Source: Antedon mediterranea (Eukaryota > Echinodermata > Crinoidea > Comatulida > Antedonidae). From it: a DNA stretch of 64,000 bases. Below the pieces are notes generated by a model, which searched no databases, was not told where the DNA came from, and saw only the letters and a program-made list of their open reading frames with translations. The DNA is taken from assembly GCF_964355755.1 (NCBI RefSeq), contig NC_092671.1, positions 7,575,001 to 7,639,000 on the forward strand, given 5' to 3'. Shown one piece after another: positions 1-10,783 of the stretch. The position numbers and the translations under genes are program-made. Position 1 is the first letter of the stretch. Each line of letters opens with the position of its first letter.

Positions 1-3000
1 AATACAGATTATTTAGTAACATTTTTTTTTAATAAGTAAAAACAACAATTTGCACTCTTCTTTTGTGCTTCCTTTTTCAGTAGGGTTAAATTCATATAAA
101 TTGCCATATATTAGTATAATTGCTGAATTATCACAATTTTTGTCTACACTTTTAATTTTTCGTGTTCTTAGTGTGAATGGAGAACTGAAGCAAGAAATGT
201 GAAATAAAACTATATTGTCTCCAAACGTTTTTCTTGAGTAGTTAATTGTTGTTGCGACCTGCAAATACTATCCCAAGTTGAAATAATTTGTCTACAGAAT
301 TATAATAAAAGCAAGGCTCCCAGAAATTGTGTGAAAAGTGTATGATACTCTTGTTTGAAAACAACAACCAAAATTGTTCAATCAAGTCCAATTTAAGACA
401 GAATGGATGCATAACCTCACAAAGGAAATAAATTGTTATAGTTTCTAAATATTAATGGCACATAGTTGCTGGTTTCCTATGAAACTGTAGATTCATTTAG
501 TGCCACCTTAAATTGTACTGATTACGGTACAGAAGACCTCCAAGTCAACTCATATGTGAAGAAAGTGAATCAAGGTATTACAAACTCGGCTTTTTGTTTT
601 TAAAAATCATTCACAAAAATGTATGGAGTACGAATGATAAGGCAGCACGATAAATCAAGAACAGAGTAAACCAATCCTTAAGTCTTACCCCTGCAACCCT
701 AATATTTGTCCATTGCATGCTAGTTGCTTGTTGTTCATGTCTGCTTCATTACTTGTGGTACTTGTGCATGACATCTGTAGCATCATTCTATAGCTCATAA
801 GGCCTACAGTGGGCACATGTTTACAGTTTTTTTTCAGTATATATCTTATTTATGGCTGGTCGTAACTTCTTTAAGATTGGTTCAGATTAGAGAATTGTTT
901 GGTTTAACTATAATTTGCATGGTACACCAACTAATGTTTCAGCTTTGCTAGTCTGAACCAACGTTTATTTTGCCCTAGAAATTGATGTGAACTTGCATAA
1001 AAAAGCAACAATATTTTATTATAATCTAAAACTGGACAGCAATTCACAAGACGTTTATTTTTGGAAACAATTACATTTATAAGACAGAATAATAAATTAT
1101 AGCATGAAATTAAATTACAAAACAATTAAATTTTGTTAGAATGAGTGGTAAATCTTGGCATGAAATTACCTATGGATAGAATGATATGCACTTATGAACC
1201 ACTGAACATTCTGCATCTAATCACTCTGTAATTATCAAACTATATAGCTGCCTTCATTAATCTCTTTAAATTGCATGGCTTTTATATAATCATGCACTTT
1301 TTTCAATTGTATTGATTTCTAAATCCACATGGAATAAAAACATATCTGTGAATACAGATTTTGAAATTCAATAATTTTAAGTATGTTAAAGGTACATATT
1401 CGGATAAAAACATCTCTGAGCTTACAATACACCTTTTTGCAGCCTCATTTGAGAAGCTGTCACTAACGCGAGTCGAGTACAGTAGAATCCTTCCTTTTGC
1501 ATATTCAAGGGACATACTCCTGTAAAAATAAAGAAAATGAACAAATTACCAAAGTTTTTTGGAGGAAACTCTATATAGACACTTTGGAGTGTACCGAAGG
1601 TGTCCCATAGCGTTTTACTGTAGGCCTACATATTCTACACTACTTCTTCACCATACACAATTAAATTCTCTAGGTTTTTACACAGTATCTATAAAACCAT
1701 GTTCTATCTTTCAGAGTCGCAACAGAAGCACTGGCTATAGCAACACCTGCCACTATAAGCTTGTACTAAGAAGAATGTATGTATTTGGCTATAGGTACTT
1801 TATTATAGATACTTGGCTCAAAGTTTGGAACAGAGTATTCAGAAGACTTTTTCACTGGTTATCACTATATTTATAATTTGCTTTTAAAATACTTAATACA
1901 CAGGTAAAACAAATTGAAATGTACTGGTATGGATTTACAATTTGCAAACTATAAATCAAAGGGCAGAAATAAAATTATAAACTTCTGACCAATCAGATGA
2001 CAGCATATTAGGTATTTGGCTATCAGTGACTCTGATACTTCAAGACAATTTTACCATGCATATAGTTCTATTGTTTTTAATAATATCTGTCAATTAATTA
2101 TTTCTATGGATGGCTTTTGTGATTATCATGACTTCATCAGTTTGTGTAGTTCTGTCGTCATAACATGAAGTATGTAATGGACCATTCAATAATTACTATA
2201 AGTTCAACTTATATTCAAATAATGCTATGAATAAAGATCTTAATATATAATCAAACATATATTTATAATTTCAATTATATGTTATTAAATATAGTTCTAT
2301 GCATAATGTGGTAATATGTTTGGTTATCATATATATTTACTAAAGTATTTCTTTTTTGTTGCAAGTTTGTGGTCAATGCTTTGTTTAAAATATATAATTT
2401 TTGGTTAAAGTTATTTCTGCTGTTTTTGTGTTTTAAGACAAATATGTTTTATAAATATTTGTGTTTTAAGACAAATATGTTTTATAAATATTTGGCCATT
2501 TTTATGTAATAAGTAGATATATACTGGGTAATTGATTTTAATGAAATGTCATTAAACCAAATGTATATTTAATAGTATAAACACTTATGTCTATTTTTAC
2601 TGTTAAAAATAAACATTTTTGTCCTAAAATAAAATAAAATAGTCTTCTATGGAAAGTCACAATATAACTTCCAATACTAACATTTTATGTAATTATTAAT
2701 TAACATTATACATAGGTTTTTGAACTCTAAAATAACTCCAAATAAATAACATTCAATGTATTTTATGTTGAAGGATTATGATACAGTATACATTACATGT
2801 TGCTATACAAAAGGTTAGGTCCAGGACAAATAAAAAATAAAACAATATTATTAAAATTTAGAAACAATACATTTATGAATGAAAATAATTTTTGAAGTTA
2901 ATGTTAAAATTGCAATACATCCCATTATATTAGACATTAAAAGATATATTATATAGCTACTTTCCATATTTAAGGACTTATTATTTTGATGTTATTTATT

Positions 3001-3035
3001 TTATTTTTAACTTTGAATAATTGCTGCAAGTAACA
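1..3035. other. Intergenic AT-rich DNA, no gene recognised
   Basis: I find no coding exon with convincing splice sites or family similarity here. The longest open frames (about 105 aa at 1559-1876 +, others below 85 aa) have skewed composition and no domain. The stretch is strongly AT-rich from about 2200 to 3000. It could hold UTR or intron of a gene lying to the left, which cannot be judged from the sequence. Confidence 0.5.
2428..2493. repeat. 33-bp direct tandem duplication
   Basis: A 33-bp unit beginning GTGTTTTAAGACAAATATG at 2428 is repeated exactly at 2461. Two perfect copies suggest a recent slippage duplication in AT-rich DNA. Confidence 0.8.
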
Positions 3036-3039
3036 AGGC

Positions 3040-3250
3040 AACTAACAATAGGATGCTGAGCTCCAGAGCGACATTACAGTTCCACGCCCCTCGCGCGCGC
3101 CACAGAGATTATGTACATAGTCAAAGATAACACTATCCTTGGCATAGTACAGACTGCTGCCATTTGTCGCAGCCAGACATAAGATCAAAGGGCTGTTACG
3201 AGTTTCAATCTTGACAAGGCGAGTTCAGTGTCATGTTTTTCTGTTGTGCC
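3040..3250. repeat. Dispersed repeat, copy 1 (partner at 24905-25165)
   Basis: This stretch shares ordered blocks with 24905-25165: a GGATGCTGA block, a block reading ATGTACATAGT, a block reading CAGCCAGACATAAGATCAAA, and a block with GGCGAG(T/C)TCAGTGT. The same order and orientation with gaps indicates two diverged copies of one interspersed element of unknown class. Confidence 0.6.
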
Positions 3251-4454
3251 TTGAGTTTAGTAACAATGAGCAGATTATCCATTCAGAGCATACTAACAAC
3301 CAATATATTTCAATTTATTTACTGTATTTTAATACATTATATAATTATTTATTTATTTATACTTTTGGTATATTATTTAAGATAATTATTTATTTTTTGT
3401 GGTGATCATTTTCAGGTTCATTTTTCTGTTGGAAATTTTGTTTGGCGTTAAATAGTAAAGAGTAAAATAGACAATTGCAAGCTAATCACGAAATGCCAAA
3501 TACTGGAGTTAATTTGCATGTGTTGTTATATCTGTATATATACAATTTACTGTATTACACACTATGATTCGTCATTTCATTACTAGATTCAGTGTTGGAT
3601 AACAAATGTAGGAAAGCATTTGGTTACCAGGATGATCTTGTATTTCCAAATTAAAAATTATAATTGAGATTTTTTTTTTTAAAGATCATAATCGAAATGG
3701 AATGAAGATGTTCTATGTTTAATTTTGTAACTCCGTTATTTTACTTCTTGTTGATGAAAAATAGATATTGCAGAAGTTTTTAGGCCATACAAACCAAACC
3801 AATACTGCATCATTTGCAATTGGACACAATTATATAATACTACTGCGCAGTTACTTTATAAAGATGTATTTTTTGTCTTAATCATGAGATATGTTGGTGC
3901 CATAAACCCTCGAGGCCTACTCTCAGCTAACTATTCTCCATAAATTGCAATTTTCCAAAATTCTTTTACAGAAAAATCAAAGAATTGTAAGGTTGTTACT
4001 GTAAATGGTTGTCGATATATTAGCTATTTATCAACTCAGGTTACAGATGTATATATAATAATATAGGTCGTATAATTGTGCAGAAATAAAGTCAATTAAA
4101 CCATGGAGGCATTAGTTTTAAACTAATTCTTTCTTGTTTAAACTGAGATTGTGTTCATCTAATTGTTTAATTATTTTATAATGTTGTGTATCAGAAGTGG
4201 AGATGATGCTGGACGACGACATGATTATTATATAATTATAGAATTATTAGACTGACCTACTTAGAATCTCCAGAAGCAAGTAGAATATATTTTACAAAAG
4301 AGTATAAAATACTTAACATGACATCGTTATGACGTTCTGTGAACTGGCTGATACATCGTAACACGTAAGAATGATGGATATAACCATTGTAATATTCATA
4401 ATATACGGTAACGTTTCCACTAGACAAAATCAATCGTCCCCGTCCCGATCATGA

Positions 4455-4660
4455 ACTACTGACCAATCAGCAGAAACAACATCCATCCATCGTGAAGATT
4501 AAACCCTAGCCTTGTCCCAAGTCTGTATCTATTGTCTTTTTATAATAATTATGTTTAGTCCACCAGTCGGCGTTTCGATTTTTGTCTGAAATACGAGCTT
4601 ACGTATTATACGTGTGAAACGCCATATGTGGCAAAATATTGATCTTTTTAACCATGCTTA
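4455..4660 (-). repeat. Dispersed CATATGGCGTTTCATAC-family repeat, copy 1
   Basis: The core GAAACGCCATATGTGGCAAAA near 4617-4636 is the reverse complement of a core seen at about 6256-6280, 9708-9735 and (variant GGCGTGTC) 62656-62675. The neighbouring TTTTTGTCTGAAA block recurs as TTTCAGACAAAAA next to the 6.3-kb copy. This is probably a family of short non-autonomous transposons; clear ends were not resolved. Confidence 0.5.
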
Positions 4661-5489
4661 TGCCTACTAAGTTAGGACCAAGAAGAGCCAATCATACGGT
4701 ATGCCTAATTTTCTAGATATAACAACGTATTTTGTCAACATGTCGTCCTCCTCTTCATGAAATACGCAAGTTTTAGTTATAAAGTTAGTTAGTTTAGTTA
4801 TATTAGTTGACCTGATACTTTCGTCTCGTAGATCTAACGAAATAAGATACATTTACCACGAAATGTAGTGTCATACAACAAATTGTTCATTATGATGATT
4901 AATTGGAATCACCCAATATCATAAGGTCTATAAAATATTAGGCATATTTACCACTTTATTTAAATGTAATGAACATGCGATGCGACTGGGTAGTGTTATA
5001 AACTCCTAGATTTGTACGAAAGAACATCACTTTTCGTGGGAGGTGGGGTGAAATATATGAGCTTGCAAATAAACTCAAATAGTACGGTATACCTGTTTAG
5101 TTTTTAGTTTATTTCGACGATGAGCCGACTGATCATAGACAATTTCTCTAGATAACACTGCACGAATGTGCGATACTCGGAGTACAGCAAAAGAAGCTGT
5201 AATGACGTCATAAGACGGGATGTAACGTCACATACATATATCAATAACCTCGCTACCAAATACGGCTATATTCCGAAAAGTTACGTCACATAACCGGAAA
5301 TGGCATAATTACGGTAAATTATGAAATCTCAAAGTGATTTTTTGCTATTTCCAGGAGCAGAAGTGACACAAGAAGTCACAATATCATAAATAAAATTTAC
5401 TGTATATATTCTCCAAGTCAAGACCTTTGAAATGACACCAAACACGGCTATATTACGACAAAAATCGTTTGGCACCAAGGTACCATAAT

Positions 5490-5760
5490 ATTGGAGACGT
5501 CATGGCTGCATCCGGTTTAAAATTAAAAAATCCGGCTCTATAGCTTTGAGGACATGTCCTTTTAGTATACCCATGCCAAATCCCAGCTCAATACTAAAAC
5601 AACGAATAAGGGAGAGTAGTACTTTATAAATCGCAGTTTTTGCGATTGGTACCATGTTTATGACGTCAGGCTGCATCCGGTTGAAGTACGAAAATGTTCT
5701 CTCTATAGCTTTGTTCACCTATTACCCTAGTATATGCATGCCATGTTTCAGAGCCGTCAG
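5490..5760. repeat. Diverged direct duplication, about 165-bp spacing
   Basis: The block GGCTGCATCCGGTT followed by TCTATAGCTTTG and then a CCATGCCA(A/T)-type block occurs at about 5505-5580 and again at 5670-5745. Neither copy encodes a recognisable product. Confidence 0.5.
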
Positions 5761-5895
5761 ACGACGCGTAAAGAACCAGTAGGACTGTATTGTGATATTT
5801 TGTATATTTTGTAAGATCTTTTTAATCCAAACCTTTTATTTGAATTACCCCAGTGTGGGATGATAAAAGAATTTTGAATTGAATTGAATTGAAGA
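5760..5895 (+). mobile_element. Probable 3' tail of a non-LTR retrotransposon
   Basis: The stretch ends in a short repeated TTGAA(T) tail (TTTTGAATTGAATTGAATTG) after a GGGATGATAAAAG segment. A non-coding 3' end finishing in a simple repeat is typical of CR1/RTE/Jockey-type elements. No reverse transcriptase is attached, so the class is not assigned. Confidence 0.35.
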
Positions 5896-6078
5896 AAAAG
5901 AGGAGAAGATGAGCGAGTCCTAGACTCGGGTATCCCGAGTAAAAATGTATATATAGAATAGAAATCGACCGGTCTATATAGTTAGACTATTCATGCACAC
6001 AAATAATAAAACGTTTAAAAAACATTACTAAGTTAAAATGATTGAAATAACTATACTCTTGAACTGTCATCACTTTTA

Positions 6079-6385
6079 ACGTTGGTGGCGGTAAACTCAA
6101 AACCAATTTCAAAACGCTGATCTAACGGTTTACGCCACCAACGCGTTGTAACGGTATGGTCAACTCACATACCACGACCGTGCTTTGTTGCCTATGGTTT
6201 TGTCTGGGCTCCAGACAGAGTTTTGTCTTAATATTAGTAAAAATATACATATTTTTGCACATATGGCGTTTCATACGTGTATTACTTGAGTTTGGATATT
6301 TTCAGACAAAAATCAAAACGACGAAGTGTAGAATGACATAAAAAAGACAATAAATACAGACTTGGAGCAAGTCTACTTATGGTTG
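6079..6385. repeat. Dispersed CATATGGCGTTTCATAC-family repeat, copy 2, beside a short inverted repeat
   Basis: Inverted arms around GTTGGTGGCG(T/G)AAAC and its complement lie at 6080-6100 and 6125-6145. The following segment to about 6380 matches 9630-9830 in order: a TTAGTAAAAA block, GCACATATGGCGTTTCATAC, and CAGACAAAAATCAAAA. This is a non-coding interspersed repeat. Confidence 0.5.
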
Positions 6386-7429
6386 TGCGTAGCTAGTATC
6401 TACTGTAAAAACTCATATTATCTTATCTAATGGTCTTGCAAACTGAGCAGTCTAATAATTATATAAATACAAATTGATTCAATTTTTTACAATAATTTTT
6501 GTGTTTCCGTAAAAAATAAAAAAAAAGTAATGTAATGATTTTGTGAAATTCCTCTTCTTTCTTTTTAAAATATTAAGACGGGAGGGTGAATTTATGGGCA
6601 TTTAAGAATTGTTTTTCTTGAGAGGTCCCAAGAGGCAGGGAACGTGCATGCAGCATTCTACACGACCGTCGTGTTTTGGCGCAAAAATAGATAATATAAT
6701 ATGCACTCTAATGCCGCAGCCGTGGAACATTACTCATCGAACTCAGTGATTGGTCAGTTTTACAAAAACAGTGATCATGCACGAAAAGCGTGATAACCGT
6801 ATTACTCCTTTTATAAAATCGTTTTGCGAGAAATAGTTCATACATAATGTCAATTATAATCATAAAACTGTTATGCCTATAATTATATATATTTGTTTTA
6901 AACTTTAATAAATAATATAATTAAAGGTTCTCAAAAACCCAAATGTTTTTCATAATGTTTTGGAAATGGCGTATGAATCTTCCTTTATCATTTTCTACGC
7001 TTGAATGGATAGAGAGAAAATTAAGTCAGAGGGTTGGTATTTTGTTGAGTTTCGTGTTGTTTTTGTTTTCTTGCTATCAGTCCGATTTCCTTGGTCATTT
7101 AGGCCTACTCCACTTTTATTTTAAGGGATAGAAGTAAAAAGTGATTATTATTTCACTAAATGAAATGTTGTGCAAGCAATGACGTGCAAATGACATGCAA
7201 ATGATGAGAGTAGCAACCTTAAACAGAGTATAATAGGCTAGGTCATTTGATAATAAATATGGGATCGGAAGCCATATTGATTGTTCTAAAATATAATAAA
7301 TCTAAATTATAATAATATAGTAGTCATCATGATTAGATGTCACATTTTTTACGAATATATAAGTAGGTCACCTGGTGGTTGTTTTGATTTTGTATTGATA
7401 TCATAATTAATTATTTATAATTTTAAATC

Positions 7430-7716
7430 ATTGATTTGCATAACTCATTTGCATATGAAGTTCGGGCACGGTTTGACATCTCTCTCTATCCAGGAGGTCA
7501 AGGACGAACTGCAAAACCACCACCACGACGCACGCTCTCACACCACCGCCGCGCCAACAAAGAAGATAAGGTTTGTGTGTTATGTGTGGCGCGAGAGGCT
7601 AGGCTCTGCGGTGCGACACGACACGATTTTCTTAAATCTGTGTTGTTGTGCGATGTTTTTTTATTCCCGCGTTTCTGTTTTGAAAAATCACTAATTTTTT
7701 ACGTGGCGTGTAAAAG
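7430..7716 (+). promoter_or_regulatory. Possible promoter / 5' non-coding exon of the zinc-finger gene
   Basis: A locally GC-rich, CpG-containing island sits in AT-rich surroundings, followed by a TAGGCCTA-rich stretch like those near other gene starts in this window. A plausible splice donor (AAAAG|GTAAAG) ends at 7716. The coding exon of the downstream gene starts at a splice acceptor near 10779, so a separate 5' exon must exist upstream; this is the best candidate. Two overlapping open frames here (87 and 94 aa) are low-complexity and probably not coding. The transcription start is not visible. Confidence 0.3.
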
Positions 7717-7779
7717 GTAAAGGGTTTGTTTTGGTACAGTATATAGCCTAGCTAGTAGTTTTAACTTCTGTTGTGTTGT

Positions 7780-8075
7780 GTGATTCTACAAGTTTTTATG
7801 CACATCGCCTGTCCTCGGTAGGTTAGCCTGGGCTATTTAGACCTAACTATAGGCCTAGCCCTATAGTACTGTATTGTATAGGCCTAGTGCCGGGGTACAA
7901 ATAGAGAGTAGGCAGGCCTAGCTAGGCTAGTAGGCCATCGAGGCCTCCTAGCCCAAACAGATCGTAGGCCTAGGCTAGGCTACATCCGTTTAGGGATTTT
8001 ACGCATCACAATTTATATTTGAATATTTTTGTTGGTTTTATGAAATATAGGCCTAGCCCTAGTAGGTAGGTAAGT
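7780..8075. repeat. TAGGCCTA/AGGCCTAG-rich cluster
   Basis: Short palindromic variants of TAGGCCTA occur repeatedly between 7840 and 8060. Similar clusters occur at 17590-17950, 59330-59860, 62940-63000 and 63715-63890. See findings. Confidence 0.7.
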
Positions 8076-8194
8076 AAATTAAAACCTGACGATATGTCAA
8101 TATGTGAAATTAAAGACGCCTCCATCCACAGTGACAATGCCATCGCGTCAACTGTGGTGTGTAACGCGTTACTGATTTACATTAGTGTTTTCTG

Positions 8195-9460
8195 GTTTAA
8201 AGATAAATTGTCCTGAAAAAATGTTTAACATTTTTAGTTGGAATATGCAATTTTAATGTCACATTATTAAATATTATTATTGTTATGCGCGATTTGAACG
8301 ATTTGCGCAATTTGAAATTGCGCAAGGATTTTCTTGCGCAATTTAAAATTGCGCAAAAAATTTCTTGCGCAATTTGAATTGAAACATGTCTTTCAAATTG
8401 CGCAAGCAACGTATTAAATTGCGCAAGTAATCTGCAAATTGCGCAAGGTTTTTCGACAGATTGTGAAATCATGCACAGTAACACCCATATTTTTTTAGTA
8501 ATTTCTCTAAGAATGATTCAAAATTGAAGATAATATCGCATTTCCTTACCCTCCCGGGAGTCACCCTCCCGGGAGCCCGCCTCCCGGGAGCCAGCCACCC
8601 TCCCGGGAGCCTCCCCCCCCCCCCCCCCCCCGAATTTTTTTTTTCGAATAAAAAAAATCTCGAATTCCCAATGGTTCTATAAAATACCATATTCACACAT
8701 AATATGAGGAGAAGGCATAAATAAATACCAATAGATAATAATTTCAATTCAAATATCAGTACTAATGACGATTAATAAGACTAATAACGATTGGATTTTT
8801 TTTAGAAACAATAATTATTATGAATTATTAGACGTTTACTATTTAACTTAAAAATTAAATTTAATGACAAAAAAGATCGACCTTTCGGTACCATTCTCAA
8901 CAACAAATGAGTACAATAACAAAAATAACAAACAGTTCGTTTTCAAATTGCGCAAAGGTGTCATATTGCGCAAGAACTATCTTGTGCAATTTACAAATTG
9001 TGCAGCACAATTTGAAATTGCGCAAGGATTTTCTTGCGCAAGTTGATTGCGCAATTTCAATATTGCGCAAGAAAATCCTTGCGCAATTTGAAATTGCGCA
9101 ATAATTCTTTGCGCAATTTTAAATTCCGCAAATCGTTCAAATCGCGCATAACACAATTATAGTTTCACCACAAATTTGAAAAAAATGTTAACCCGAATTT
9201 CAGATAAATATTTTTTTTTTTCTTAATTCAAATTGTCTATCATCAGGTAATGAGTTTTTTTTGTTGAATTAGCTTATATAATATAATAATAATTGTTATT
9301 ATTATTTTATCTTTATGTGAAATCATAATTTCTTTGAATATTTTTTTTTTACAAAAGTGAATAATTTATTATTAAAAACTGCAAAATTGCCTATTCAAAG
9401 TTTGATTTATGTTATTTGGGTACAATATAATTGTTATCTTTATGTTCAGCAAAAACAAAA
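8195..9460. mobile_element. Composite repeat: MITE-like shell carrying a fold-back insert
   Basis: The outer ends resemble the 23950-24293 element: TTAAAGATAAATTGTCC on the left corresponds to TTTAAAGATGTATTGTCC there, followed by a shared GAATATGC.ATT.TAATGTCACAT block. The right part shares a CCTATTCAAAGT block and an ACAATA..CTTTA end. Inside lies a fold-back unit (about 8284-9152) that is absent from the 23.9-kb copy. Nested insertion is the simplest reading. No transposase is present. Confidence 0.55.
8284..9152. repeat. Fold-back unit built of TTGCGCAA palindromes
   Basis: The left arm starts TTATGCGCGATTTGAACGAT and the right arm ends with its near-complement, ATCGTTCAAATCGCGCATAA. 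Both arms are packed with short palindromes of the type TTGCGCAATTTGAAATTGCG. The centre holds CTCCCGGGAG repeats and a long poly-C run (8530-8640). The arms should form a long imperfect hairpin. Confidence 0.75.
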
Positions 9461-9479
9461 AGTTTTACTTATACTATTA

Positions 9480-9835
9480 GTCGCGTGTGCAACGTGGCTC
9501 TACTGTACCAGCTCACTATGTTGGCGGTTGGTCGGTAAACACTAACTTGAGCACGCGACTGCAACCATGTATATGGCCTTGTTAATGTATGTACAATTAG
9601 TAGAAGAAAATTGTAGTGTGAAACACATATACAATCGGTCATGCACCACATACGTTAGTCTAGGTTCTAGACTGAGGTTCGACTTAACATTAGTAAAAAA
9701 GATAAACATTTTGGCACATATGGCGTTTCATACATATACTACCTTCAGACAAAAATCAAAATGCTGACTGATTGACAAACAAAAAATGACAAATACTAAA
9801 TAAAGATATGGTGTAAGTCTACATCTGTCTGAGTA
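9480..9835. repeat. Dispersed CATATGGCGTTTCATAC-family repeat, copy 3
   Basis: The stretch contains GGCACATATGGCGTTTCATA followed by CAGACAAAAATCAAAA, in the same order as 6250-6330. The start of the copy also holds a GCGTGTGCAACGTGGC... / ...GAGCACGCGAC inverted pair (about 9482-9560). It is non-coding. Confidence 0.5.
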
Positions 9836-10783
9836 TTTAGAGCTAAAAATGACCTCACCCTTTTCACCCATGCCAGGGTACCGTGAGAAAAAGTGTTCTT
9901 TATTTATTTACATAATCCCTTCAAATATCAATTTAACAAAATAATTGTCACTTGACATGGAGTAATTTTAAATTTAATTAGCATTTAGTAGGAGAGGTTT
10001 GCCTGAGAGCATTTGGAGAAATACTGCCCTACTGTACTACAGTATATGATGATTTTGATGAACAAATTTAAAGGGTAGTTTCAGGTCCAAGCCCCCTTTT
10101 AAGTGGCGCCAAAGGACTTTCTCACATTTATTGACGTACAATTTACAATTTGTTTTTTTCCCCCTGATTGATTATTCTTTCGATTTATATGCTTTTTCCA
10201 TAAGAAAAAAATGTTTCCTTTTTACAATGACAGCCAATTCTGTTTTTTCTTTTAAAAAGTCATGAAGCACCACTTGTTACCGTTGATGAAGAATACAAGG
10301 GGTTATTATCAATCTTGTTGTAAAGGCTTAGATATTATTATATAACAAACATTTTAAACCTGGAGCTACCCTTAAAGCTAAAAACATGAAAGTGGCCACA
10401 TTAGTAATTGGCTGATAAAAATTACTGCATAGGCAGCCAGGGCAACACTGTCACTTTAAAAGGTCCTTTCTGAAGTCGAAAAAAGGCATGAATATTTAAA
10501 AAAATTGAGACTTTTTTTCACATACAATCTTGCAGAGTTCAGTCTTTTAAAAATGATGTTCAATCGAGAGAAAGATATTTTTCCTTTCTGAACATCAGTA
10601 CATTTGGTATACAAGATATTGCAGGCATATTAGTACAGATATTATTACTAAACAAAAGAAGAAGAAAATTAAGTTTTCAATTTTAATTGTTGATAAATTT
10701 TGTGTAATGAATATATATATACTATACAAACTTCTAGATAATAGTAACTAATTTACATGTACATCTCTTTTATTCATAGGAAC

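Noticed and set aside
7431-7720. Two overlapping open frames of 87 and 94 codons in a GC-rich island
   Set aside because: Composition is low-complexity and the frames conflict; the site is better explained as a promoter or non-coding 5' exon.
10757-10783. Upstream in-frame ATG for the zinc-finger protein
   Set aside because: It lies in the intron before the TTCATAG acceptor, so spliced mRNA would not contain it.
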